Shown here: in pieces, positions 46,591-57,111 of the stretch
How the letters are laid out: each line of letters begins with the position of its first letter
Numbering within the stretch: the first letter of the stretch is position 1
Origin: Pisolithus tinctorius
Lineage: Eukaryota; Basidiomycota; Agaricomycetes; Boletales; Pisolithaceae
Assembly (NCBI GenBank): GCA_024663395.1
Contig: JANFAH010000011.1
Span: forward strand, 186,001-250,000
Direction of reading: 5' to 3'
DNA length: 64,000 nt
Translations under genes and position numbers: made by a program
The notes under the pieces: model-generated
What the model was told of the DNA's origin: nothing
Seen by the model: only the letters and a program-made list of their open reading frames with translations
Database searches by the model: none

Positions 46591-48371
46591 GCGCCTCACC
46601 CACTGCCTTTCTGAGCGTGACCATCCGGCTTTCCATACTTTTGGCAGGAAGTCCCAGTTGCATGAATTAAACAAGCAGTTTGACATTCCAAGTCCATGAA
46701 AGCCACCCCTGACTGATATTGCAACCCAAGCTGTTCTGGAGAAAGTTGTGAATGATGTCAACCAGGCAAATGGAGTCTGAATGATCACATCGCTTTTGAG
46801 TAGTGAAGGAATGCCCCTGCCTCAGTGTGACCCTTATGTGTCATACAAACATTCCTTATGCATTTATTTATCTAGTGATTTTGTATGCACTGTGCTTGCC
46901 TGCCATGCACCAGATGGGTTGAATGCACAGTTTCCTCATGGCAAGCAAGTTTGCTGATCAACCTTATCGGCTATTGGGCCAAATCACCAACATCATGTGG
47001 ATGGTTTTGCAAAGTTGAATGCACAGGCTTTGCAGATGGGCAGTGTAGGACTTGACATATATGGGATAAAGGACCAATGGAGTAGTTTTCTTCTCCATCT
47101 TGTCATAGTTCCAAACCATTGGCTTGCAGTGACAATTGGCCATGTGCACCTTGACTACATCACAAAGTACATGGGTTAGTGTTATGCTTGTTTCCCTTGC
47201 AGTTTCATACTCAATATTGATGTGGAAGCCATACCTCCAACGTTTGTTACTGACAGAGGCTCAGAAACAGGTATCATTTTCGCCAACCAGACAGCACTGT
47301 GGTATATTACAATTCCTTAGTTCACTGCTAATAAATATACTAAACCCTGTTTGTGTATGTTAGCACGGTTTTTGCACCTAACATCAATGCCAACCAATAC
47401 CCACCATTCCAGTTCTTGAAGAGTGTCCATAATACACCCATTGAGGGCTTGTGGCACTGGTTTCTTGATACAAAGGGTATTAATGTAAAAATTTTGCTAC
47501 AAAGCAGACTACATGATGGAGTATATCACTCAAATAAATCTCTTCACAAGTGCATTGCTTCATTCACTACCCATATTTTTCTTTACCTGATGGATGGCAT
47601 TGCCATTAGGCAACTCTTCTACTGGCTCTGGCTGAAAATTTTGCAGGGTGAATTGGATTCTTTTGTGGAGTATTGGAATAACCACTGCATTCGCTACCAG
47701 AAATGAAAATCCAATGCTTCAGGTACCTCTCCATGACATGCATTCACTCTCCCAGCATCACAAGGTGGACAGGACTGCAAGATCCCTGTTACCCAAGATG
47801 TAATTGATGCACTGAGGCATGAAATCCCAGTTTCGAGAGATGTGTCAATGTGTTGGGTAAGTGAAGAGTTTGGTAATTTGGCTGAAAGGATCTATGAAGA
47901 AATTGGATGTCCCAACTTCATGCTGCATGGAGGCTGGGCTATTTTTCAACAAATGGAGGAAATCCTTGTTGATGAACTTCAGGTTGATGAGCTCTTATAG
48001 GAACACATGTCTGTATTTACGTTGATTAGCTATTTCACAGATCAGAACTTAATATGAGTCTGAGATGTAGCAGCATCTCTGTGGTCACAACTCCACATGG
48101 AACAAAATGCTACTCCCATTTTAGCAACACAAAGGATATCACCAGCCATGGAAATAATGTACATGGAAACTGCAGGCTTGACACAATGTACATAGAATTT
48201 TGATCTGTCTGCATATGAAGGCCACATGTACTGCACAATCCAAGTCATATAAAATGGGCTGGGCACACTACAATTCAGTGTCATCCAACAACACCATTCT
48301 GTCCTTACAGGTACTCCCCAGTTTGATTCTCTCTTTTGTCAAGTGCATTCCTTTCAGTCTTTAACCTAAGA

Positions 48372-51300
48372 ATGGCCATTCTTTCATGGTGTGAAGCTAG
48401 TGATGGTGATGGCTGTGGGCAGATCTTTCCTCACAAGACTTGACCTGGGATCTGTGCAAAATGCCATAAATTAGCTTCTTTTCAAGCTGGCTCTGCAGAC
48501 ATCAAGTTATGGCAGGTATGTTGATACACATGGATTCCTGACTTTGCGAAGTACCCACTGACTATTGCTTACAGGTAATGCCACAATGCAAAGGATGTGG
48601 CATGGTGTGGAAAAATTTACAGGGAGAGATGTGTGGAACTTGTGAAACTGCATCACCTGCAGCCAACCAAGGTGTGATCAATTATAAATGAGTAATTACT
48701 GGACTGAGATCAGTGCAATGCTAGTTGGTAACTGTGATAGCAGTACTGGCACAAGTCAGGTCGTGCATGATGCCATTGAAACTGTAAGGCAAGCATGGGC
48801 AGTATCGGCTAGTGTTGGCTTGTGGAAATCACCAAATACATCTGGACTTCCAAACACCCTGAACACAACTGCTGGCCTCAATTATGCATGGAATGGTGGT
48901 GGTCAACCAGGCAGTGACAAGATCAAAATTGCTATTGAAGTCTGAATCAAAGGTGCCTCAAAGCGAAGCAATGCTGGTGATGCATATGGGAAGTGGATGA
49001 AACTTTGGGCAAAGGATGTTTACCTTACCAGTGAGAAATATACTAAATGTTTATTACTGCCCATTTAGCCACTTGGGCTCTCTGACATTTCACCCCAGAG
49101 GTCCTTGAGGATTCTCTCACTGCCCTTAATGTCAACTGGGAAAAAGATGAAGGTTTAGGGTTGGTATTGTAAGTGAGCTTCACATCACTGGCCCCAGATT
49201 CCATACTTACAGTGTGTGGTAGGGGTGAAGTTCAGTTTCATTTTCCTGGAAACAAGAATTTCCAGCCAGGTGATCAAACTAAAGCTGTTGGATATGTGTA
49301 TAATGCATACATGCTTGGCAAGTCAGCAGATTTCTACAAACCAAGGGATGCCCAATCCAAGGAAGTGAAAGGACTGGCCCTCTTCTTGGAACTCTATGTT
49401 GACTGTGAAGCAGTGAGTTTTGTGCTTGCAATCAAAGTCTGTATGTCACGACCGTGCATTCATTATAAGTCCCTATACACTCCGCACCCTACTCCGCCGG
49501 TCATTCACTCACTCCGCACCAACTCTGCCCAACGTCTGCTGTTTATGAACCATCTCTGCTCCGACTGCTGTCGGACTTGTGTTACTCTCCTACCGGACCG
49601 AGCGGTCCATTCTCTCAGGAGCATGTGACTACCTTCGCAGTCAGGTACTCCGCAGTGCGCTCACCGCATGGTCCAGCACCTGGACTATTTCCTTTTCTGG
49701 ATGTTCTGTGTTACCTGTTCATATGTCCTCCGTCTACCCTTCATTCGTCGTCCAGGAAATTTTACTTGAAAATTTATGAGTCTCCATATGTCAGTTCTGA
49801 TTCTGATTACTGTACCTCCATAACAGTATAAAAGCATGTACTGTACTCCGCTGTTCTTCAGTATGAATATCAACTTAGTTCCTACTCCCTCTGATTCCGT
49901 CTTCTGCCTGTCGAAGTTATCTCTGACTCTCTATCTGTACTCTCCCTCTGAAATACAAGGGCTGAGATCATGCAAGGGGGTAGTGCACGAGCTAAACCCG
50001 ACGCCCTCACTCCGCTCCGCCTCTGCCTTGGTGGACTTCGTTCCTGCCACCACTCCGCTAGTCGGAGTTCTGTTCCTGTGTGTCGGACTTGCTTCCGAAC
50101 CCCTCTCTAGACCTTATATAGCGTCGGAGTTGGTCGGAGTAGGCCCAGACTTGACACTGTAGTTCTAATTACCAAAAGTTTATTGACTGGTGTGAACATG
50201 TTCATGGGGAAGTGCCAGGTAGCTGCACTATGTCCACCCAAAAGCACCCTGCTGTGGATCACTCCTCCAATGAGGATACTACCCTTAGAACTGTAACTTG
50301 TCGACCACACAAAAAGGTGCGATGTGGTAAGTCTCATTTTCAAATTGTTGACTCATATTAATTGCAATATATACCTCAACTACTACAGGTCACCTTGGAC
50401 TCACATCAACCTTCATTCCCACACCATCATTAACATCTCTGTCTCATACTACATCAGGACCTTCAACCTCAGTGACCTTTCTATGTGCAGTTTGCAGCAT
50501 GGTGCCTGAAACAGGTGAAGTTGAAATTGTGTGGCCAGATGACAGTGTCGAAACAATCAAGGGTTTCCTGGGATCTGATGTGTTTTCAAAAGGCTGGACG
50601 AAGAAGGTTTATAAGGTTCATCACTAAGGCACATCACACTTTTAGTCATTTGCTTACAGCTTTCAGCTAATGCTCAACAGAGATCTTTTTGTTGCCAAAT
50701 GTTTCTTTGACATTGGCACTGGTGAATCCATGACAACTACTGACAACAAGAAGTACCTTGAGGCTGAACTAGTCCGACTTAACTTGGGAAAGTGGTTTCT
50801 GGGCCATTTCTGTGAACTTGCAAAGCAACAGGGTGTCAGCATCTTTTCAGGTATGTTTACTCAGCCTTAACCATCCCTATGTCTTAATAACCTGTGCTGA
50901 TGGCAGAGATAGTGTTTTCTGAAGGTTTCCTGCTCTGTGAACATGAGATGTTGTCTGCTGCATCTGGTGAATTGGACCGTGGGAATTACTATGGTGGTGC
51001 TGTTTGGCTTGTCAAGCCTCGATGGACTACAACAGTTATGAAGTTTAGTGGCACACTGGAGCACCTGTCTTCAATGGACAAACTCAGAATTACTATTTCA
51101 GCCTTTGCTCATTTTGCATATGAGTACAGCAAGCATAAATTGGTCTTTGCAGATATTCAAGGTACACATCTAATACCAATGATACACCCAGTAAAACTGA
51201 CCTTCTTCACTGCCCCTTGTCAGGTTCCCCAATGACAGTGAATGGGCATGATGGAATGGTCTTATTTGATGTGATGACCCACACAGTGACATTGTATGGT

Positions 51301-51469
51301 AACCAACTGCATCACAGTGTCAAGTTACTGATTCCCCTCGAGTGACAGTGGAATTGGCGATCATGGCAAAGATGGAATCAAAATTTTCATGCAGCAGCAC
51401 CAGTGTGACTACATCTGTGTCAATATGGGACTTCCCTCAATTGTAAATACCCATGGTGACGAGGCATAG
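48372..51469 (+). pseudogene. Alpha-type protein kinase (MHCK/EF2K family) with zinc-ribbon N-terminus
   Basis: Starts MAILSWCEASDGDGCGQIFP at 48372. Exons 1 (48372-48515) and 2 (from 48575) carry Cys pairs (CGQIFPH, CAKCH, CKGCG, CGTC) of a zinc ribbon. The kinase domain is spread over later exons, among them one ending at 50615 and 50667-50850, 50907-51161, 51224-51293 and 51343-51469. It has WLVKPRWTTTVMKFSGT (candidate nucleotide-binding Lys), LVFADIQG, DGMVLFDVMTH, the glycine/zinc motif SGIGDHGKDGI and QQHQC, ending at TAG 51467-51469. In-frame TGA codons at 48441 and 48943 replace probable Arg. A solo LTR occupies the intron after ELYVDCEA. It lies 371 bp downstream of the integrase gene on the same strand. 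These kinases phosphorylate Ser/Thr; the substrate is unknown. Confidence 0.82.
49444..50156. mobile_element. Solo LTR, 713 bp, in an alpha-kinase intron
   Basis: Begins TGTCACG and ends TTGACA (inverted TGTCA/TGACA), flanked by CTGTA at 49439-49443 and 50157-50161. The sequence is pyrimidine-rich and unlike its neighbours. It interrupts the intron that begins GTGAGT at 49414. A solo LTR of a gypsy- or copia-like retrotransposon is the simplest reading. Confidence 0.82.
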
Positions 51470-51755
51470 ACTTTGTGCAGAGTTACATCAGGGCATGATC
51501 CCTCTAGGATGTAGTAATGCACTGCTATTTGTGGACAGCTAGTAGCCTAATACATTCGGACAGAACTGGATGGTTGATGTTGATCCCATATTTACTCAAT
51601 GCTAGCCAGCAGATGTGCTCATGGGCCTCAGACTTGCCTGACAGCACGCAAGTAGTCGGGACAACACTAGTCACACCTGCTTACATAACACACACTAATT
51701 CACATTCTTGCTCCGAGGCTCACCACACCATCATAAAATGTCAGGTAATCACTTA
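51470..51755. other. 3' flank of the alpha-kinase gene
   Basis: About 285 bp, no gene seen; ends at the TTA duplication of the Harbinger element. Confidence 0.4.
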
Positions 51756-52092
51756 GAGCCAGTTTGGAAACTGGTGTAGAGCATTGCTGAGCATTACCGA
51801 CACATGTTGGCTCGCTAGAGTCCAACGGCACATGCCGAATTTTAGTCAGAGCCATAATCTGTGCCAGGCTGCTGACAGTGATAATCAATCAGCATATACT
51901 ACAGTATGTAACCCTACATGCGCCCTCTCAACCTAGAACAACACCATCGTCTGGTAAAGTATATTGCATTGGTCCTCAGCATTGTTCTCTGTGCAGTCAC
52001 ACATCTCCTCGAATTGGATCTTGGGTGAGAACCTCAGCCCTACCACACTTCCTGCCTGTCTGGTGAAGACTGGGTGCTGGAACTGATTGCGG

Positions 52093-53944
52093 TGTCACAC
52101 ACCAAAGGTGTTGTGGACATGGTTACAGCTGACTCTGCCTAACTCATTGACAAGTTGCGCGCAATGCCCATGCATGCAGATGAAGACTAAAGGCCTCATG
52201 CATAGAAAGACTGTTGGACGTGAACAGTCATCCTTCGCACAAGATCGAGTCATCAGTGCTAAAGAGAAAAGAGGAAGTGAGTTAAGCACACATTAAAAGT
52301 TTTTAGCGCCCATGTACGGCATTCCGGTTTTCGTCGTATCTCCACCGTTTCCAAAGATATCAACTCGGTTCGCATGCTCGCTTAAAGTGCTCAGCCCCAC
52401 GATTCTTCCTTCCAAATTTGGAGAGGATCCTCGCACCCTGTGCGTTTCTACAGCACTCCATCCATCAGACGCTCATTTTGCTAAGTCCATCAATCATGGC
52501 CACCTCTTCGTTGATCATCTCGCTTGTCTCATTTGCCAGAGACAGTGGCTACGTATATCTGCCAGGCATTCCCACCAGCTTCCGTCCTGAAGCCCCCTGG
52601 TTCATCCTGTCATTGTCAGCCCTGTCTCATCCCATGCAGCTTGGTCAGCGTGTTCTCCTTGTCAGTATGACTTCCAGAAGGACGTTCTTTGGTCGCCTCA
52701 GGTCTGTCACTCAGTTAGAAAGGTCTTATGTGGTTGTTTCAGTCTCCCCAGTTGATGAAGCATATGGATCATTCCTCCCTGCTCCTTGCACCGTCTTTAT
52801 TCCAGTCTCGTCCATCATTCTTCCCACATTGCGACAGCTGCAGCATAGTCTACTGTCCTCCAGCCTCCCTGATTGCATTCATGACAAGTATGACATGCAT
52901 CTTGCCTTCCTACTGCAAGATCCAGCAGAAGACGTCCCCCCTTCTCCTCCTCCTCCATCAGAGCCCCGTTCATGAAGTCTTTGTTAACTTCGCTGAGAGG
53001 ATGAAAGGGTGGGAGACGCGATCGCGTATGCTCTCATTGCCCCACAGACCCCCAACGCCCTAGCCCCCTTTGACACCTGACTCATGCCCTTCAATTCTGG
53101 AAACACCGTCCATCTGTCATGCCATCTTTGGATCTAGAGATGTCTCCGCCGAGATCTAACTTGCATCGCCACCCCCTAATGTGATATCAGTGCGCTTACT
53201 CAGTTTCTGATTCTATTTGACTCATTTTGTGATATTTTGACTATCCTTGACTTGTTCATTGCCAATACTTACCAATCCTCTTTGCTTGCTTACTTTTCAT
53301 TTCTCGCTTACTCATCATGATTACTCAGTCCTTACTCATTACTTACCAAGTGTTTGTGCCTTGTTTGTCACAAGCTGTGCTCCCCCCTCAGTATATAAAC
53401 CCCCATGTACTTAGCTACCAGGAATCAATCAGAATCAATCAGGAAGCAATTCAGAAGCAGTCCAGCAATCAGTTCAGTGCCTATCTCATCGTCGACAGTT
53501 GAGGCTCCACGAAGGGGTCTATCTGTCATCATTCATATACTTGGTAGTTGAGGCTCATTCGGAAGAGTCTATCTACCACCATCCATTATCTGAAGCTCCA
53601 TCCACACTTAGTCAGCAAGTCTTGCTTAGTCATCCTCCCTCTCCTGTGTAACTCGTCATCGACTTGCGCCAGGAGCACGTCCTATCGAAATCCATTTACT
53701 CCCAAGTCCTTTCGGCTGAACACCCCTGCTCTGTTCAGCATCCCCTTCTCAATCAGCGTTCATTCATCCTCTCCTGCGTAACTCGTCAACGACTTGCGCC
53801 AGGAGCCCTCTACTTGAAGTCCCCCCCACACATTTAGGTTTCTCTGCACTCCAGGTTCTGCAGAGGCAAACCACCACTCACACATTATTTGTCTTTGGTG
53901 TTGGTTTGGTTGGTTTATACTGCCTTTCCACACTTTGACTCACA
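52093..53944 (-). mobile_element. 1.85-kb TGT..ACA element, copy 2 (inverted)
   Basis: Inverse copy of 44747-46590. On the plus strand it reads TGTCACACACC..GACTCACA and is flanked by GCGG at 52089-52092 and 53945-53948. It interrupts the Harbinger transposase in a codon for Gly. The independent target duplication shows it inserted separately from copy 1. Confidence 0.78.
52496..52975 (+). CDS. Small ORF inside the 1.85-kb element, copy 2
   Basis: Counterpart of the ORF at 45708-46187, 159 codons starting MATSSLIISLVSFARDSGYV, also open through SPPPPSEPRS. About a dozen amino acid differences and no indel between the two. Function unknown. Confidence 0.4.
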   Translation: MATSSLIISLVSFARDSGYVYLPGIPTSFRPEAPWFILSLSALSHPMQLGQRVLLVSMTSRRTFFGRLRSVTQLERSYVVVSVSPVDEAYGSFLPAPCTVFIPVSSIILPTLRQLQHSLLSSSLPDCIHDKYDMHLAFLLQDPAEDVPPSPPPPSEPRS

Positions 53945-55323
53945 GCGGGTCACCCAGAATGCATTCATTGCAAACTTGGGATGCACATGGAGGTTTTCCA
54001 GCAGCTTATCGTCGCTTTGCAGCAGCTTGGACTCAAGAACTCAAGGTTCATTTCTCTTGAGGAACAACTCACGATATTCCTGTATACATGCATCACTGGC
54101 CTGCCATTCAGGCATGTAGGGGAGCACTTTCAACAATTGAATGATATAATTTCATGGTATGTATTTAACACTCCTCCAATGTAACTACTGCATGGAATTT
54201 CCAGTTATTTCCATATGATACTCACCACACTTGCAACACAACCTTTTTATACAGACTACATTCGATTTCCAGCTGGCAATACTGTTCCTTTGAAGATCCA
54301 AAACAACCCAAAATTCTGGCCATACTTCCGCAATGCTATCAGCGCCATCGACAGAAGCCATATACATGCATCTCCCCCTGCCTATGTACGTTTGAACTAC
54401 CAGAACCACAAGGGATACATTTCCCAAAACTGTCTCTTTGCATGTGATTTTGACCTACAGTTTATATACTCTCTTATGGGCTGGGAGGGCAGCACAGCAG
54501 ACGCCCATGTATATGAATATGTGACCACACATGACTTGAGGATTCCTGAAGGAAAGTTTTTGCTTGCAGATGCTGGATTTCCTGCAGAGCGACAGTTGCT
54601 CGTTCCATACTGTGGTGTATGCTACCATTTAGCTGAATGGGGCTGTGCTAGCATAGGGTAAGTAATCACACCTATGATCCCCTGACCATCCTACTGATGA
54701 AAACTGCAGGCCTGCGAACAAGCAAGAATTGTTTAACTTGCAGCATGTGTCGGCTCGCAATGTTATTGAACATATTTTTGGAGTTGTAAAGCGTCGTTTT
54801 CGTATCCTTTCACTAGTTCCACCATTTGATCTCTGGACACAAGCGCAGCTGCCAGCAGTGCTTTGCACCCTTCATAATTTCATCCACATCCATGATCCAT
54901 TTGAAGGTGAACTTCCAGAAGACTTCAGCACTCCATTTGATGCAGGTGTGCAGGGTGGTGATGGGTTGGAGGGGCCCGGTGTACTGGAAGGCAATGGAGA
55001 ACATCCAGAGGCATGTGTATTGCGCGATCAAATTGCAGAGGCAATGTGGATCGATTACCAGGCTATCCTGAGGGAGAGAGAGGGAGTGGGACACATGGAG
55101 CTCCTTGAAGATGAGTCTGACATGGATGTGGATGGCACTGAGGATGAGTATAGTGGTGGGGAGGAATATACCTAGGAAATACTGCCCCTCCATGTACATT
55201 TTTTAATGTGAAGATTTTATTCCAGTGATCGTTCTCGAAAAGTCATCTGAAACAACATGAATTACAACAACAAATGAAAGAAATACATGGCGGTATGGAA
55301 AGTATATGCAGCTACATTATAAT

Positions 55324-56725
55324 TCAAAGTGGTCCCCCCTGATCAACACCACCTTCCCACAGATGACCAGCGATAGATCGTTGATACTCTTGGTTGGCAA
55401 CAGCTTGACAAAGAGTGGGATTTGTGATGGATGCGTACATCATTGCCTTCTTCTCATCTACAGTAACAGTGTGCACCATAAATGCACCTACCTCAACCAG
55501 CAGCAAGGAGTCCTCAGTGGACAGAAGGGTCAACGCCTTAGAGAGGTAGTCAACAGTATCGGTGGCGGTGGCTCCATGCTGGACGGTGGGGGCAGGGGCA
55601 GGGGCAGGTGAGGCAGCACTCACATTTGCGCTGTCATGGTATATCAAACTGAGGAGATCGGTCATGTGATTGACAGTGCCAGTCAGACCAAACACTGCAG
55701 TCCCAGCTGAGAGTTTGGGTGGAACTGGCTGTTGATTCCTAGGAGGACCAAAGGACTGCACAGATGACTGACCAGACCCACAAGATGGTTTATGCGATGG
55801 GGGCAGGGTAGAAGTGTATGAAGTTGGATAGGGCCCAGAAGAAAAGGTGCATCTCTCCTTACCAGTCCTACTGACACTCCCTGAAGATGTGCCTGGTCCC
55901 TTCATTGGGAAGGGAGGGTATGCTGGGATGCTGGCCAATGGTGTGCCCACCCCCTGAGTTGGGACCACAACAGATGCTGAGATGCTGGGTGATGCAAATG
56001 GCATCGGTAGATTGGGGTGCGAAGGGTTGGGAAAAAATGTGGGAAATTCAGCCATGAAGTCGATATATGGGGGATCAGGAGCTGGGTTCATGTCACCAAT
56101 ATTACTGTTGGAAGGCTCATCAAAGTTATGTGGCCACGTTTCTTGATCTTTGTCCTCGAGCCAATTTGTGGGCCAGTTGGATGAGGGAGCCTCTGATGGT
56201 GCATACACATTAGCACCTTGTGCCCCTCCTGATGGGGTAATCTGTGCCATCTTCACGTAAAATGGCCATCCCACATTTTTATAGGGCAGGATATGTTGTC
56301 CACTCTGATGTTCATGTTAGATGTATTGATATTGCTCAATGATAGGGGACAATGTACATTGGTTGTGACATAGCTATTCCACACATTCTCTTCAGCTGGT
56401 GTGACGATATTGGCACCAAAATGTTCATCCCATGAGCCAGACCCAGAGCATTGAATGAAGCCTTCGATGGAATTATAGATCCCTTTCAGCTAATAACGAT
56501 ATTAGTCAAGGCTACCAGTGTGAGGATGCCACTTACCCATCACCATTTATTTTGAACCTGCTGAGCAGTTCTTGTGGGGGGTGAGTTAGGTGGAGCAATC
56601 ACAGCAGTGGCACTAGAAAATACACTGGATTTGAAGTTGCCTGTATCGCCTTGTTCCAACCAGTGTTCGATGAGGTAGTCAAGGAGAGCATGAGTCTCTG
56701 GATCAGTCCACTTGTGACTACTCAT
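55324..56725 (-). pseudogene. Myb/SANT-like partner protein of the Harbinger element
   Basis: Three exons on the minus strand: 56725-56537, 56489-56358 and 56304-55324, in matching phases, 433 codons. Exon 1 gives the SANT-like domain start (MSSHKWTDPETHALLDYLIE, then RTAQQVQNKW); exon 2 continues LKGIYNSIEGFIQCSG and GANIVTPAEENVWNSYV; exon 3 gives GWPFYVKMAQITPSGGAQG and then a long Pro/Ser-rich tail with an acidic C-terminal part. A TGA at 56540-56542, between NKW and WLKGIY, breaks the domain; Arg is plausible there. Such proteins bind Harbinger TIRs and help nuclear import of the transposase. Confidence 0.8.
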
Positions 56726-57029
56726 TGTTTCTGACTCCTGATCTGATTCTAAAAGGACAAGGAGTCCAGCAACATGTACAATGCAAAGCATAGCAGAAGC
56801 AATACGAGCAATAATGGGTTTGAGGTCATCATATTGATGAGCGATCATCATTGTATAGTTGGAAGGAAGGTTAAAACTCCACCTTGTAGTTCATGGAGCA
56901 TCCCGGGCATGTTAACTGACACATGTGTCAGCAATGGGTTGTACACCGGTATCCAAACTGGCTCTTATGTGGTCACAATATACCTTGTAGATGTTGTGTA
57001 AATCAGCACACTGCATTGTTGAACATAGG

Positions 57030-57111
57030 TAGTGGAAGATAAACAATGCCAAATGAATGGTGTGTCGACGTGTCAATGCAAAATTGAACCGTGGACTTCT
57101 CGACTACCACA
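57030..57111 (-). repeat. Right terminal inverted repeat of the 16-kb element
   Basis: Inverse complement of 41148-41230; followed directly by CATGGG at 57112-57117. Confidence 0.88.

Larger units (their letters stand above)
41723..46638. mobile_element. 4.9-kb TIR element nested in the integrase intron
   Basis: Inverted repeats of 28 bp with two mismatches (outer bases GTATGGAAAGCC) at 41723-41750 and 46611-46638, flanked by TTTT at 41719-41722 and 46639-46642. Removing it restores a normal 61-bp intron. A longer direct match CCATACTTTT at both edges allows a 10-bp duplication as an alternative reading. Inside are a large palindrome and a 1.85-kb TGT..ACA element. No transposase is recognised, so it is probably non-autonomous. 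Confidence 0.72.
41558..48000 (+). pseudogene. Integrase-core (rve-like DDE) transposase gene, split by an insertion
   Basis: An N-terminal exon at 41558-41666 (EALHQYAKERLTVQERLARL) and the rest from 46648 join exactly once the 4.9-kb insert is removed: the restored intron would be 61 bp, GT..AG, and reads TVK-KSQLHELNKQFDIPS. The catalytic core follows: D at 47000 (HHVDGFAKL), D at 47252 (FVTDRGSETG) and E at 47443 (NTPIEGLWHWF). C-terminal parts are DSFVEYWNNH and GGQDCKIPVTQDVIDALR, with the natural stop TAG at 47998-48000. In-frame TGA codons at 46697, 46778, 46955 and 47704 inactivate it; at least three replace what is probably Arg. The true 5' exon is not identified. This fold catalyses DNA strand transfer. 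Confidence 0.8.
51918..55175 (+). pseudogene. Harbinger DDE transposase, split by a 1.85-kb insertion
   Basis: Begins MRPLNLEQHHRLVKYIALVL at 51918. The frame runs to 52092 (YHTSCLSGEDWVLELIAG), is cut by the TGT..ACA element, and resumes at 53949 (GHPECIHCKLGMHMEVFQQL). With one GCGG copy removed the frame is exact. Further exons are 54205-54657 and 54710-55175; introns are 48 and 52 bp. The intended product is 433 codons. Catalytic residues are visible: D in SAIDRSHIH, D in GSTADAHVY and E in RNVIEHIFGVVKRRF. A TGA at 52026-52028 lies between LELDLG and EPQPYHTS. The acidic tail is normal for the family. Transposase cuts at its TIRs and inserts at TTA/TAA sites. Confidence 0.85.
51756..56964 (+). 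mobile_element. PIF/Harbinger element, 5.2 kb
   Basis: Terminal inverted repeats GAGCCAGTTTGGA(A/T)AC(T/C)GG at 51756 and 56964, flanked by TTA at 51753-51755 and 56965-56967, the classical Harbinger duplication. Inside, convergent genes encode a DDE_Tnp_4 transposase (plus) and a Myb/SANT-like partner (minus), the standard Harbinger pair. It carries a 1.85-kb insertion in the transposase gene. Confidence 0.88.
41148..57111 (+). mobile_element. 16-kb TIR element with CATGGG duplication (integrase/alpha-kinase transposon plus nested insertions)
   Basis: Terminal inverted repeats of about 75-95 bp (outer bases TGTGGTAGTCGAGAAGTCC; two mismatches in the first ~70) lie at 41148-41230 and 57030-57111. 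They are flanked by CATGGG at 41142-41147 and 57112-57117. At the paralogous X1/U2 and X2/U4 joints the site is uninterrupted and has one CATGG. Removing three nested elements with their own duplications leaves about 5.1 kb that holds an integrase-core gene and an alpha-kinase gene on the plus strand. TG..CA ends and a short fixed duplication suit an integrase-type transposase (as in Ginger elements, whose duplications are 4 bp). Class assignment is inference. Confidence 0.82.

Noticed and set aside
44747..53944. One complete LTR retrotransposon between the two 1.85-kb repeats
   Set aside because: The repeats are inverted, not direct, each has its own target duplication, and there is no gag or reverse transcriptase between them.
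41148..57111. Polinton/Maverick, suggested by 16 kb, TIRs and a 6-bp duplication
   Set aside because: No DNA polymerase B, packaging ATPase or protease is seen, the ends are TG..CA rather than AG, and most of the length is nested insertions.
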